From NCBI GenBank assembly GCA_027422505.1, contig JAPQWV010000002.1:28498501-28562500 (forward strand): DNA of 64,000 nucleotides. The letters are read 5' to 3'. This document shows positions 24,431 through 35,449 of the stretch, piece after piece. Position 1 is the first letter of the stretch; each line of letters begins with the position of its first letter. The position numbers and the translations under genes are program-made. The notes under the pieces were generated by a model. It made no database searches. It was not told where the DNA came from and was given only the letters and a program-made list of their open reading frames with translations. This stretch comes from Craterostigma plantagineum (Eukaryota; Streptophyta; Magnoliopsida; Lamiales; Linderniaceae).

Positions 24431-24755
24431 AGAAAAATAAAAATAAATTAGTTCAGCTCCGTCGAGCTCTACTACGACGACACGTCAGGGTCGGGCCTCC
24501 TCGTCTGCTCATGAAGGTCGACATTATAGGCGGAAATCGAGCTTGAAGATTAGCTCGCTCGTTGGAGAAGACGATGGCAAATGTTTGTAAATTTTGCATC
24601 TTTTAGGGGGTAAATATGTCATATCGCATAGTTTGGGTATTTTTCTCTGAGAATTTTGAAAAGTAGGTCCTTCATACTAACTGAAACTATATTGGGGCCT
24701 GAACACTATTTAAAAATATTAACAGGGCCTGGCACGTAATTAACCCATATTTCTT

Positions 24756-25403
24756 CCACTGACTAACTTTGCGGAAAAGACTATTTTGCCATTACTTTAT
24801 GATTTTTATTTTAATTTTTTCTTTTCTTTATTGAAACATAAAAGCTAAAAAGGGTAAACAATAAACAAAAAGTAAAAATAAGAAGAAAAAAAAGGCAAGC
24901 GAGGAAGAAGATGAAGATGGCGAAGAAGAAAAACGAGGAAGAAGAAAAACGAACTTTGCACCATCGAGACCATAAATACGCAAGTTTCTCACTCGGTGTG
25001 GTTTCTCGTTGTGAGACGAAACACGGAAAGGAAATTGAGAAGAAAAAAACTAGAGAAAATGAGAAGAATCGTGGGTTTTTGTGGTCCATTCTGCACTAAT
25101 TTCCGGCGTCCATGTAAGTAAAACATGGGTTGATGCCGTCGGAAAAATTAATCTACCACCGGTACCAAGCTGCCTCTTTCTGGCCGAAATAACGTCGCGC
25201 TCACTAAACTGAAAGTGCCAAAAAAGGTTGGGGTGAGGTGGTGCTCGCCGTGCCTCGGTCAATAAGGCGGTTACTTTTCAATTTGTGTTGAAAACGTGAC
25301 GTAAAGAAAAATAAAACTAGCTAGTAAAAAGTAAGAATGCTGTCAACGGATGTTGCACTCTAGGAGTGAGTGACGCATTTATAGTTCCTAAAGAACATAT
25401 TCG
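24756..25403. other. Intergenic, no gene recognised
   Basis: A purine-rich stretch (about 24840-25060) gives open frames of Lys/Glu- or Phe/Leu-biased peptides on both strands. These have no domain and I treat them as chance. Confidence 0.4.
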
Positions 25404-25700
25404 GTTGCCTACTTTCACGACTCAAGGGGTCGGCCTATGAGGCCTCCCAGGCTACTTACAAGAGGGCTTCTTTCGCGACTCGAGAGGCCACGTTACGCGG
25501 CTCCTCGGGATATTTTCTAGAACCCTTCCCTCGTGACTCAAGAGGTAGGCCTATGTGGCTCCTTGGATATTTTCCAAGGACTTCCCTTCCGACTCGAAGG
25601 GCCGGTGTCTACGGCACGTCGGGATATTTTCTCGAGGACTACCCTTGCGCCTTGAAGGCTCGAACCTCACGGCCCCTCGAGGAAGGTAAGGGTCCATTCG
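25404..25700. repeat. Degenerate minisatellite, about 57-bp period, about 5 units
   Basis: Units have the pattern CGACTCRAGRGG - GGCCTATG - GGCTCCTCGG - GATATTTTCTNGAGGAC, repeating about every 57 bases. They are distinctly more GC-rich than the flanks. It lies next to the copia relic and may belong to an old LTR. Confidence 0.7.
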
Positions 25701-25779
25701 ACGTATTTAAAATATGTTATCTCCTTGGTAATCTCCTTGGGAAGGTGGCTAAATTCGCTTCCGTCATAGCGTGAGTATT

Positions 25780-26600
25780 TTGCCTTTGATCGGGAAACTC
25801 CGGGGGTAACAATAGCCACCCGGCAAATAGTTCAAATGAGTTGTGAATTTTGGACGAGCAAAGATGTTCTTTGTGATACTTAAACGATGGAAGTCCTTTG
25901 ACGAAGTTTTATGATCGGATTTTGTTAAGGTCTTTGAAGTTGAGATGAGAGAGTCGTTGATGCCAAAGGTCATTCTGATAAAGGGAGGCGCGAGAGATGA
26001 GACATGTTGGTCGAATGGTCTTTAGATCAATGGAGTAGAGATTTGTCTTCTGTGGCAAGTGAACAGATCTTTTCCCTTGTCATCAGTGACACTACATTTC
26101 GAAATTGACCTTGTAGCCTTTATCACAGAAGCGTCCAATACTGAAGAGGTTGTAGCCCAGGTCTTCGACGTATGAAACTCTTTTGATGGTAAGTCTGTCA
26201 TGAATAAGACCACCTGTTACTAGCATAGGTGCAGATTGACCGTTTCCGAAGCAGACCTTCCCGAGATAACCCTCGGAGACGTTGCTCAACAGCTCATTAC
26301 TTCCTGTCATATGTCAGGAGCAACCTGAATCTAAGTACCACACATGACGGACCTGCAAAACAAGTTAAGTAAGCTTAGGTACCCGTTCGAGGACGGGGTC
26401 CTTCTTTATCGCAGGTGAGGGTCCAATGTTTTTATTGTTACATTGAGTTCTTTGTCATACTGTTGGATGATTGACTTAAGAACCCAGACGCGACTGTTGC
26501 CTATTGGATGCAGTAGGGATTTTGGAATCCAAATTTGCCTTTGACTTAACAACTTATTGCTTTTGATTTTGGATGAGGTTTATTTCTTTCTCTTTGCGTT
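25780..26600 (-). pseudogene. Ty1/copia polyprotein relic (protease and pre-integrase part)
   Basis: On the minus strand, just below 26346, the peptide WYLDSGCS appears, with the retropepsin DSG. A TGA follows where an Arg codon is usual, and then HMTGSNELL. Next come KRVSYVEDLGYNLFSIGRFCDKG (26130-26230 region), which is the typical copia linker after protease, and a GAG_pre-integrase remnant near 25850-25990. Stops and frame changes break it throughout. Upstream (26400-26600) a VWVPK-like stretch fits the same polyprotein. No reverse transcriptase or LTR pair could be located. Confidence 0.75.
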
Positions 26601-26784
26601 GGGAGTATGTTTGTCGTGCTTGTGAGATACACCTTTAGTTCGAGAGCTATGTGGAGTGGAAGCGTTTTTTGCGAAAGCGATCGTTATTGTAACGTCGAAA
26701 TGTTTAATGATTGGCATAACGATATTCAGATTTTTTTAGCACAAATAAGGAAACAAGGTCTGCGACATTAATGGTAAGTTTGGT

Positions 26785-26912
26785 CTGCGGAATTCGATGC
26801 GGAAAAGAAAAAGAAAAGTGTGGTCATGTGCATTGAAACATTGTACATTACGCTTGACGTGTCGTGCCATTCCATTTTTCCTTTTCTTTTTTCACGTCAA
26901 AATCCGTAAAGC
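26785..26912. repeat. Hairpin element, copy 1 (about 128 bp)
   Basis: Left arm AATTCGATGCGGAAAAG...AAAAGTGTGG and right arm CCATTTTTCCTTTTCTTTTTTCACGTC...ATCC form an inverted repeat. It corresponds block by block to 28127-28267, including GTACATTACGCTT and TGTCGTGCCA in the centre. Several substitutions make it the less symmetrical copy. Confidence 0.75.
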
Positions 26913-27280
26913 AACGGAGCCTAAAAGAATTCACTTTTGGAAATGCAAAGGAATCGAAAACATGAGAAGTAAGATTTGTGGCTGGTTTCTTCTTCTTATT
27001 GAGGATAGTTGTCTTCTTTGCTCGACCAGATTCAACCTTCTTCCTCTCCTTAGAACTCAGGCCGTTGTCTGTGGGCACATGTGATACGAAGTTAGTATGA
27101 GATAAGGAAGTTTTCCCAGTTGTTTTCTTGCATTTACAAGTAGGAGGTTCTGGGATAGATGTAATACCCGTAAATTTCAATACGGGATTTTTTATGTACT
27201 TAACATTGTATTGAATTAACGGAATTAGTATACCCATAAATATATAAATATGTTTAAATATTTTCTATAGATATATTTAT

Positions 27281-27486
27281 ATAATTATATATAAATATTA
27301 AGCGGGGCGGGTTTTGGCTTTTGGGTCGGGTATCGGGTGGGGTTTACCGAACCTGAGACCGCCCCGGAACTGGCGGGGTTGAGACCTTTGGGACCCGTAA
27401 CCCGCTATTTTGAAAAAATACCTTCCCCATTAGGGGCGCGGGTTTTGGCGGTTCGGGTTTGGACCCGCCCCATTGCCATCCCTAAT
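27281..27486 (-). repeat. GC-rich GGGCGGG repeat, family member
   Basis: A GGGCGGGTTTT...CCCGCCCC block ends CCCCATTGCCATCCCTAA. The inverted form of that end, GGGATGGCAA..GGGCGGG, also marks the GC-rich block in the hAT element (16598 onward) and, in changed form, the right end at 32895. It reads as a common dispersed repeat of this genome. Confidence 0.55.
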
Positions 27487-27679
27487 CTCGAGTGTTAACT
27501 AATTCCCAAAATCCTTAATAAATCAGGTTAATATCTTAATTTCTGATCCATAACACCAACTATAGAAAATGGTCCATACAAATGAAATCAATTTTTGGTT
27601 CTTCTAAATCTCATGAAGTCTTGGGCGTGAACGAAATCGGGTTCACAGAACTTTAGGAGAAGACTGGTCTCTTTGCTCT

Positions 27680-28126
27680 GCAACTGCAAGATTTAAAGCA
27701 ATTGAAGAATAATGATAAGGCGGCTCTTTTTACTTCATTTACGAAACAGTAGAGGAGTTGAGTTTTGATGAGATAGCCTACTCTAAGACATCTAAGTTGT
27801 ATAAGGGAGTGAGCAAGCAGAGTGCAAGTCTGCCTGCAAACTTTAAGGAGAGTTTCGAAAAATTATGCACACAAATGCAAAAGGACGCAGGAATTCATCA
27901 TACGTCGAGTTGGTAAAGAACCAACTCAAGATAACCAGCGAGGACATGAAGGATAGTTTTATAGTCGAAAAATCGTCAGATCAATGACTGTCAATTTCTG
28001 ACAGCATTGTATGTGCTATCAAAGAATCGAGGGACTTGGAACAGATGGGAATAAACGAGCTCATCAGAAGCACATGAGCAGCAAGCCATTGGAGGAAGCG
28101 TTCCAAGCAATAATGAGAATTATGGT
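27680..28126 (+). pseudogene. Ty1/copia gag (UBN2-type) relic
   Basis: In plus sense, broken frames give LQDLKQLKNNDKAALFTS, YKGVSK, FEKLCTQMQKDAG, EKIVRSMTVNF, IVCAIKESRDLEQMGINEL and AHEQQ. All are in the order expected for the gag region of copia retrotransposons. At least four stops or frame changes interrupt it. The right end is cut by the hairpin element at 28127. It is opposite in orientation to the protease relic at 25780-26600, so the two are separate fragments or an inversion lies between them. Confidence 0.7.
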
Positions 28127-28267
28127 GCATTTGATATGAGAAATTCGATGCGGAAAAAGAAAAGGAAGTGTAATGGTACGCATCGAACAATTGTACGTTA
28201 CGCTTCGTGTGTCGTACCACTACACTTTTCCTTTTCTTTTTGACATCGAATTTCGCATACCAAATGC
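28127..28267. repeat. Hairpin element, copy 2 (141 bp, near-perfect fold-back)
   Basis: The arms pair from GCATTTGATATGAGAAATTC on the left to GAATTTCGCATACCAAATGC on the right and continue inward through AAAAGAAAAGGAA / TTCCTTTTCTTTTT and AATGGTAC / GTACCACT. Only a short loop is left near TTGTACGTTACG. The size and pairing fit a small fold-back MITE that could also give a microRNA-like precursor if transcribed. Confidence 0.8.
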
Positions 28268-28667
28268 ATTCCTTAATGATGACAACAAGACAACAAAAGA
28301 CGAAATAGTAATTGGACACCATGCAGGCTGAGGGAACTTGTGGAAGAACTCGCAGCATAGGATGTGGAAAACATGTGTTTACTCTTTGGTGAATAGAGAT
28401 GATCGTTGTTTTTACCTGAAATCTATTTAAAGTGAACTCAGAGAAGGTCTCAAATGGAAGCGATTATTAATCCAACTCCAAGAACATATAGAGATCAAAT
28501 GCTCTACTTACGTAGCCGATCAGCTCGGGGATGGAAAATGTGTTGTACATTTGTAAAACCAAACACTCTCCAACAGCGTGTGAACTGTATTGTATGTGGA
28601 ATAACGTAAAAAAATCAAATAAAAGAGAAAAAACAAACGAAACAAAGTGAGGCAATTATTCACAATT
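28268..28667. other. 3' flank of the RING gene
   Basis: AT-rich DNA without a recognised coding region. It should contain the 3' untranslated region of the minus-strand ATL-type gene next to it, and perhaps further copia gag remnants near 28300-28380. Confidence 0.35.
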
Positions 28668-31448
28668 TCAAGGCGTGTTCCTGCAAACGGGACAAGTACG
28701 ATGATTCCTCAGCCACTGGTCGATGCAATCCATATGAAAAGAATGCCCGCACTGACTTATGCTTCGGAGGGTCTCATTCGCCTTAAATTCTTCCAAACAT
28801 ATCGGACAAACAGTGCCATTAGGTCCCGAGATTCTCCGACTTTCTCCAAGAATAATCGTTCTCGTCACAGAACTGATACTTTGGCTGTTATTATTATCAT
28901 TAGTTTGCGCAGATGCTACAACATTACTTGGAGGCAAACTAATTACGCTTTCTCGATTTATTACGTGAAGTTGAACCGCAGAACCTCGAGCTCTCGGTGG
29001 AAAGAGTCTCCTCAGTCTTGAAAAGATAACGTTTGTACCGTTGATTACCCAGCGCACGGCGTAGTATAACCAACTCACTATCTTTATTACCCCCATGATC
29101 AGTATGTATCCCGCTAGAGCACCCAAATACGGCCATACAAGGGATAAAATCACAAGGCCCGCCACTTTCCCTGTTAAGCATACATAATAAAATTGGCATC
29201 AATACTATTCCAGCTAATCTTTTCCAGTTATATTGTTTCTAGAGAGAATTACGTAAATAGTGTTATTTTGATAATCAAATTACAAAACTAGCTGAGTTTT
29301 TAAGACTATTACAAACTAATGAACTTTTTGAATTTTAACTCTCATTATTTTCATTTCCACCACAAAATACATAAAATTACAATTTTCCACTATTATTATC
29401 CTAAACCAACATAAAAGTTGTTAATAATTATATTTTCACCCTACCATTTTAATATAAATATATTAATTAAGAAATAAATAAAAGAAATTAACTAACATGT
29501 AATCTAACCTACATTCCCATATGATTAAATAAACCAATAATTTATTCTTAAAAACATGCTTTTACTATTGTATTCATCAATCAATCAAATCAACAAAAAA
29601 TAAGAATCAAACAATCTCATAGTTACTTGGACAACGAGTGTTCTTGCTCATGGTAAACCATATCGTCCCTTTCAAGTTAATCATGCTAGTCAAACATATC
29701 ATTCATTTGCGTGGTAAGTGATTAGTATACAAGATGTCACGTCATAGGCAATGCAAGTATATTATTATTATTGTTTTTGTTGTTGCCATTCTTAATGTTG
29801 TCGTTGTTGTTGGATTGCTCTATTTTCTTTAGGTTTGCAAGTAATTGAAAGTTGATCCATGTTAATGTGTTTCAAATGATTTAGAATTGAGATAATGGAG
29901 ACAACACATTCTTACCATTTTGAGTTTTCATTAGAGGAGTCTTGACAAAAGCTTGTTTTTCATTTTGTACGCTATCCTTATTTACGTCAATGATAAAAAT
30001 TTGACGTAATCGAATATGATGATATTAACATGAAATAGATCGGAAGTCTACAAGAAAGGTTCAAGGGTGATGTTAATAGTTGTGAAACTTTATAAGAAAC
30101 TAATATTTGTCAGACAACTATTATTTGAATATTTTGATTTGAGGATTATTATTTTGTTTTATTGTTATTTATTTATGTATTAATATTACTTTTCATATAT
30201 TAAAGTCAAAGTAGTAGTAGTAATAATGATAATAATAATAATAATAATAATAATATAGTTTAAGTTGTTTCTTTTATTCACGTTAGAATTTATTCTATAT
30301 AGGTTATTTTTTTGTAGTTCAAAAATAAATTGTGGTGAAATATATATTAGTAATTGTGTATTAACTTATAATAACAATTGTAAAAACTTGTAATTTAAAA
30401 AAGTTTTGTGGTGTAAAATGAAAGGAATAATAGTTAAAAAGTAAAAACTTGATTAGTTTTGTAATGGTTTTAGAAACTCAACTAGTTTTGTAATTTGATT
30501 TTCAAAACAACACTATTTACGTAATTCTCTCATTGTTTCTATTGTTGGAAATTAAATTATAAAATTTGAACATAACACATCCCCTACAGTTTAAGGTGGA
30601 GTGGTCTTTTAACATGGTGTCAGAATCTTGTATACGAATTCCCATGACCATTTATTGAATAAAATTGGGTTAGATAAGAAAGAAATCAATGTACACATGA
30701 GAGGCGTAATGGAAATAAAATACGATCCCCCTTCAATCTTAAGCTTTTAGGTGAAGTGTTCATTCAACATCTATTGCACAAATTTCAGTTATATACCTGC
30801 GTTAACGCCTTTTTTCTTGATACAAACGTCGCAGTACGGTACGTCCCACGTTAGAAACAGATCGTCGGCGAATCCATCGTACTCAAACTGGAGAGAAGAC
30901 GAAACTGGGATAGCCACCGTAACGCTCATATTGCAACCAAACTTGCCCAATTCGTGCGCGCGCAATATTGACGTAGTTGCCAAGACAGACACGGAGGAGT
31001 TGCTCAAGCATTCGATGGCAGTGAAATTATTCGACCCCAATGACAACCCACTCGGGCAAGTGAAGAAGGTGTAGTTTTGATAGCTTTTCGCGATCACCGA
31101 ATAATTTGACGGGAAGTTGGAATTTAAGAAAAGGCCCGCAAGGCAAGAAGGATGATAGAGTTGAACGGTTTGAGACGTGTAATTGATGTCTCGAACATAG
31201 AGATGTCCGAAAGAAGGGATGTTTAGGACTGGTAATGTCTGATTAGTGCTGTTGCATGTAAGATCAATGGCGGGATGATCGCAGCCCTTTTGTTGCTTTC
31301 CGCCTTGTAAGCCGAAGGGGTAATGAATTGGCAAGTTTTTCCTATTACCACAGGAGTTAGTTACACACTTTGATTCGACGAGGTTGTGAAACATGAATAG
31401 GAGAAGATAGTGATGAAGAAGTGGAGTGGTGAAGACTCTTCTCGGCAT
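28668..31448 (-). CDS. ATL20/21/22-type RING-H2 E3 ubiquitin ligase with GUB_WAK ectodomain
   Basis: Two minus-strand exons, 31448-30797 and 29170-28668, join in phase across a 1626-bp GT-AG intron to give 384 residues. Residues 1-27 form a signal peptide ([20 protein letters not shown]...). Next is a Cys-rich GUB_WAK pectin-binding-type domain, with [14 protein letters not shown] and many N-glycosylation sites. After a Cys-rich end (CDVCIKK) exon 2 opens with a transmembrane helix ([20 protein letters not shown]) and a basic stretch ([12 protein letters not shown]). The C-terminus is a complete RING-H2: CPIC, 15 residues, C-x-H-x2-H-x2-C, x10, CPVC. Such proteins are predicted membrane ubiquitin ligases with the RING in the cytosol. 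Wall or oligogalacturonide sensing is suggested by the ectodomain but not shown. No defects seen. The large intron is AT-rich and carries a triplet repeat (30206-30255). Confidence 0.92.
30206..30255. repeat. (TAG)n/(TAA)n triplet microsatellite in the RING gene intron
   Basis: A GTAGTAGTAGTAATAATGATAAT... run passes into about ten ATA/AAT triplets. It lies within the single intron of the ATL-type gene. Confidence 0.9.
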
Positions 31449-32321
31449 TGATTTGTGATGATCAGAGGTGTATTAGCTATAAAGATTGTTGGAAACAAAC
31501 GTTAAGTTGTTAAAGATATAGATCTTGTTACCGTGTAAGTCTACGGATTGCAAAGTCAATTGCTTGTGAGGTGTATTTTACTGCATTATTTTCTGAGAAG
31601 GTGCCAAGGAACTTCCTTTCGTCCTTGCAATAGACTCTACACTACAAATATTGGTAGAGCCAAATATTCAGAATTCTAAATTTTGTAAATTATATTAAAT
31701 AATTGCAAAACTTATACGTAGAAAAAAATAGTATTGATATTTTTCTTTAAATAAACAAGTCGGAAAAAGATGATCAGACATTATAGATGGTCTCATGCCT
31801 TGATGGATATCGTCTTTCCATTTATTTAATAAACAAAATATTTTAATCATCAAATATGTTGAGCCCCAAAAATAAATACAATACCTAAATTTTTTATTTT
31901 GCTTTAACTATACACGGCACATCATGTTTTCAAACGTTTAAACTTAGATCGCATCAATTTTTTACTTTCCAATTATTCTATATGGGGCCTGCGTGCGCAG
32001 ATATTGTTGAGAAAAAATAAAACGATGACGGCGTCTCTTCTGTTACTAAAACTCGAATAAGGATTGACTTATGACCAAGAGAGTCAGTTGACTTTTGGTC
32101 AGTTTTTTTTAAGAAAACTTAAATTTTCATAACATCGTAGACTTGGTGTAAGTCCCTTCAGATTTTAAACATAATATGATTTTTCTTTAAACGTAAATGA
32201 AATGCTTAAAAAACATGTTCTTGTTTAACATTATTTATTTGAATCAAATCTCTTTTTAACCATCACCCCTGGCCCTATAGAATGATCAATGTGTTGTTAT
32301 GAAATCATGTAACATCAAATA
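31449..32321. promoter_or_regulatory. 5' flank of the RING gene
   Basis: No coding sequence. The first few hundred bases would hold the promoter of the minus-strand ATL-type gene. A TATAAAGATTG-like stretch at about 31476 is close to the start codon, but its orientation makes it an unlikely TATA box. Confidence 0.35.
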
Positions 32322-32563
32322 CTACCTCCGTCCCACTAATTTTATTACATTTTGCCATTTTGGCCGTCCCACTAATTTTATCATCTTTCCTTATTTAGCA
32401 AAAAACTATCACAAACAATCAATATAATAATATTAAATATTCTTAAAAGACGTGTCAAAATATACACTTTATTACCTTTTCATTGTACTATATTATTATA
32501 ATAATACCACCTTAATATCCGTGTCCACCAAGATATGTGATAAAAATAACGGGACGGAGGTAG
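32322..32563. mobile_element. Stowaway-type (Tc1/mariner) MITE, 242 bp
   Basis: The left end is CTACCTCCGTCCCACTAAT and the right end is GGGACGGAGGTAG, the classical Stowaway terminal repeat. TA precedes the left end; the right flank now reads AT, so one target copy has mutated. The interior is AT-rich, with a second CCGTCCCACTAATTTTAT direct repeat near the left end. Confidence 0.9.
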
Positions 32564-32739
32564 ATGAAATTCGGCGGGTCTGAAATATTTTATAATATAA
32601 GAATAATACTAAAATAATATAAATAGTATTAAAAATATAGTATAAATAATATTCAATAAATATAAATAATATTACAAGATAGTTTATAATATTCTCTATA
32701 TAAAAAATATATTAAATTTATATTAACTACTGTAAAAGT

Positions 32740-32895
32740 TGATTTTTTAAATAAAATAGACGCTCCGCGGGGATTCCCCACCCCACCGCGAATCCCCGCG
32801 GGGCGGGACGGGGGCAATTTTTGCCCCGAATGGCTTCGCGGGGAAATGACGGGGATCGAACATCCTCCCGGAACCTGCCCCACTGATATCCCTAA
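32740..32895 (-). repeat. GC-rich GGGCGGG/CCCCGC repeat block
   Basis: CGCGGGGATTCCCC, GCGGGGCGGGACGGGGGC and GGGGAAATGACGGGGATC words resemble the GC-rich block inside the hAT element (16600-16740). The AT-rich stretch to its left (32570-32740) also resembles the AT-rich part there. Ends with CCCACTGATATCCCTAA, a changed version of the common GGGATGGCA end. Confidence 0.6.
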
Positions 32896-33746
32896 TCTGT
32901 ATCTTTAATTTCTTTGTTCTTTCAATTTCTTAGTTCTTGGTTTAGTTATTTGAGGTTTCTTTCATTCATTATTTATTCTTTTAATGCGATGGTGTTTTTC
33001 AAAATGGAGAAGATAAGTGAGGAACGAGGATGAGGCAATAGAAGACAATGGGATTGGATTATACAATACTAATAAATTTCTAAATTTAAATATAAGATAA
33101 TTAATAAATGAATAATTTATCATTTTATGTTATACTAATTAAAATTGTTAACTAACTGTATGTATAAAGTGTTATGAAAAATTATCGCTTTACAATAATA
33201 ATATTATTTAATAAATATAACAAATTATTGTTTTCAACAGAAAATATGAAAATCTAAAACATTGAAAAAAATTTAAAATCAATAATGGAATTCATTTTTG
33301 AGTAAGATAAAAGAAAGATATGGTAGGGATTTACTGAGACTTCAAACGCCATACATATAAAAGGAATCACACTTCAGCTACCATACATACAGACAGTACA
33401 GTAGAGTCAGGGCGGGAGTTACACGAGGATCAGTGAAATCAAGGAACACCACTAAAAATAATTATTAGGTAAAAATACATATTACTTTTTTTTAATACTG
33501 AGATTCAAATTTACACAAAATTAAAGTAAATGTACCCCGACGAAAATTTTAAAAATAGTGAAAAGCATGGGGAGGTTAACTTGACTACGTGATTTTCTGC
33601 TCCACCATTGTATGTAATGGTTGGATCATGGAGATGACATGAATATTTCCAATAAGCTGAAGTTTGATTTTACTCGATGGTCTCAAAGTCGGTTTAGCTG
33701 GCCGAATCATCGTGCTTTTCCGACAAGCGCGGATTTACTGACCTAA
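32896..33746. other. Intergenic, no gene recognised
   Basis: AT-rich; no coding region, paired termini or notable repeats were found. Confidence 0.4.
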
Positions 33747-34220
33747 GAGCATCTCCAACCCAAAGAATAAATATACAGTTAACAATAATACAGTTAGTAC
33801 AGTGCTTACTCCAACCCGTAAGCTCTATTTTCTACTCTAATCTTTACTACAATCCATCAACCCTATTTTACACTAAAATCAAATTCATATATATTACTAT
33901 TATAATTCACTTATTAAACTTCATATTATAATGGTTAAAAATCAATATGTTATATCAAAAAAATAAATTATAATATTAACATATTATTCAATAAAATGTT
34001 ATAAATTAAAAGGAAATAAATAAAAGAACAATAATATTATTGTCACTTTTACAATAAGACGAAATATGAATTATTTTAATAAAGATATTTTATAAAATAA
34101 AATATAAATAAATAGAAAATACAACTTATTCTTGGTTTGAAAATTGTGTGTACTCTAGATGTAGAGTTTCTCTGCTAATATTAACACAATATAGAGTCTC
34201 ATTGGAGTTGAGACGTACTC
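33747..34220. mobile_element. PIF/Harbinger-type MITE, about 474 bp
   Basis: The left end is GAGCATCTCCAACCCAAAGA preceded by TAA; the right end, inverted, is GAGTACGTCTCAACTCCAAT. They are similar but diverged, and the right flank reads TAT instead of TAA. The interior is AT-rich with CTCCAACCC and TCTACTCTAATC words. It is an older relative of the MITE at 1250-1892. Confidence 0.6.
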
Positions 34221-34696
34221 TATTTTTTTCTATTTTTTATTTATATTCGAATTTCTAATTACATATCCCACTAAATCCTAAAATCATCATTATTCCATTT
34301 GTTTTTTTTTTGGAGAAAGGTCCCGTGTATATATATAAGGAATGAGAATACAAGATGAATGAGAAAGGTACTCATCACAACCAACCAGTAACAGGCTACT
34401 GGGAAACAAATCAAAAGCAATAAAAACCGTCGCAACCTATCATCGTAATCTACCAAGCAACACGCCATAACGTCGTATAGCCGTCCGCTGAAGATCATAC
34501 TTAGCGGACGTACCACTAATCCGCATGATCGCCATGGCAAGCTGCACCCAACAAGCCTCTCTGGAGTCGTCATGAGCCCCTCCGATATCAAATTAACATT
34601 TTGATCATATTGGTATCCATATCCTATATTTTTCGGCATCATAGAAATCATATTTTTCATAAATTCTAAAATAGGAGACAAAAAATGCGTTAATAA
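34221..34696. other. Intergenic, no gene recognised
   Basis: A 136-codon minus-strand open frame (34271-34681) has no recognisable domain and atypical composition, so it is not called. The sequence is otherwise plain. Confidence 0.4.
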
Positions 34697-35449
34697 GCCT
34701 TGGTTTGGTTCGATGATTTAGAAGTTTTAACGGTGGGTTTATAACATATTGCTAAGTTTGGTTGGTGTGTTTATTTAAACCAATGGTTTATATAAAATAG
34801 CTTTAAACCTTTAGCTATAGGTTTATAAAAACTCACGTTGGAGGTGGGTTAACGAAAACCCACTAGATATTTTACATAATTAGCCTTGGTATACTTGCCT
34901 TCTTCACCTAATTCAACAGCTTTCTCTCAGCACGTAATCACCGAGCTTTTTTCCTCAGGTGTCGACAGGGCCCTCACCAGGCGATCTCCACCGGCGAAAC
35001 CCTGAAACAAACTGTCGCGATCTCCACCGGCAAACCCTCAGCACGAGCCACAACTTCAGGGACCCAGATTCCGTACTCGTTCGCCATGTCGCAGAGAGGG
35101 GTCAGCGGGTCAACGGCCGTTGACGATTGTAGCACAAGGAAGAGGGGGACGGGCCCTGAATGGAGATCTCTCTCAACAGCGGCTCTGAAGTCCGGCTACG
35201 TGAGGCCAAACTGATTCTCCTTCGTCGTGGCCAGTGCCCTGAAATTCAGGGGTTTTAAATTGTTCAGTACCGTGTAAATTTTGAAGGGTATAAATGTATT
35301 TTCACCAAGAAACCATTATTAAACCCATATCTATCCAAACAATTATACTATATTTAAACTCATGAACCAAACACATATTTTATCGTAAACCAAACAATTA
35401 GTTTTATATAAATTGTCTTCTAAAGATAACCCCTGGAACCAACGAGGGC
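34697..35449. mobile_element. TIR element carrying a host-gene fragment (Pack-type), 753 bp
   Basis: The left end starts GCCTTGGTTTGGTTCGATG and the right end, inverted, starts GCCCTCGTTGGTTCCAGGG. TAA flanks both ends (34694-34696 and 35450-35452), fitting a PIF/Harbinger-like 3-bp duplication. The AT-rich arms repeat the word AACCAAAC/GTTTGGTT. The centre (about 34930-35250) is GC-rich and contains a piece of an aromatic amino acid decarboxylase gene, so the element has captured host coding DNA. Confidence 0.7.
35061..35246 (-). pseudogene. Aromatic L-amino acid decarboxylase fragment (TyDC/TDC family)
   Basis: Read on the minus strand, this segment gives NFRALATTKENQFGLT, a TAG stop, PDFRAAVERDLHSGPVPLFL and SSTAVDPLTPLCDMANEYGIWV. 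These match in order the central region of plant tyrosine/tryptophan decarboxylases, just before the conserved HVDAAYAG. The usual CATVGTT part before SSTAVD is shortened, with a small deletion. The PLP-lysine region and both ends of the gene are absent. After GIWV the sequence switches to unrelated GC-rich DNA with a small internal duplication (GCGATCTCCACCGGC twice, 34980-35040). It is a non-functional captured fragment. Confidence 0.8.

Larger units (their letters stand above)
23067..24746. mobile_element. Non-autonomous Mutator-like element, 1680 bp
   Basis: The left end starts GGGGGAATTTTATGTCAGG and the right end, inverted, starts GGGTTAATTACGTGCCAGG. A perfect 9-bp target duplication ATATTTCTT flanks it (23058-23066 and 24747-24755). 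Each terminal repeat of about 140 bp carries, in order, CAGGCCCT, a second TTCAGGCCCT about 35 bases in, and AAAGGACC words. The same order occurs in the giant element at 35508-51928, so this looks like a short family member. The interior has no transposase and is mostly tandem repeats. Confidence 0.9.

Noticed and set aside
24811..25099. Open frames on both strands in a purine-rich tract
   Set aside because: The peptides are only Lys/Glu or Phe/Leu/Ser runs caused by GAAGAA-type DNA.
34271..34681. 136-codon minus-strand open frame
   Set aside because: No recognisable domain, no conserved motif and no promoter or splice support.
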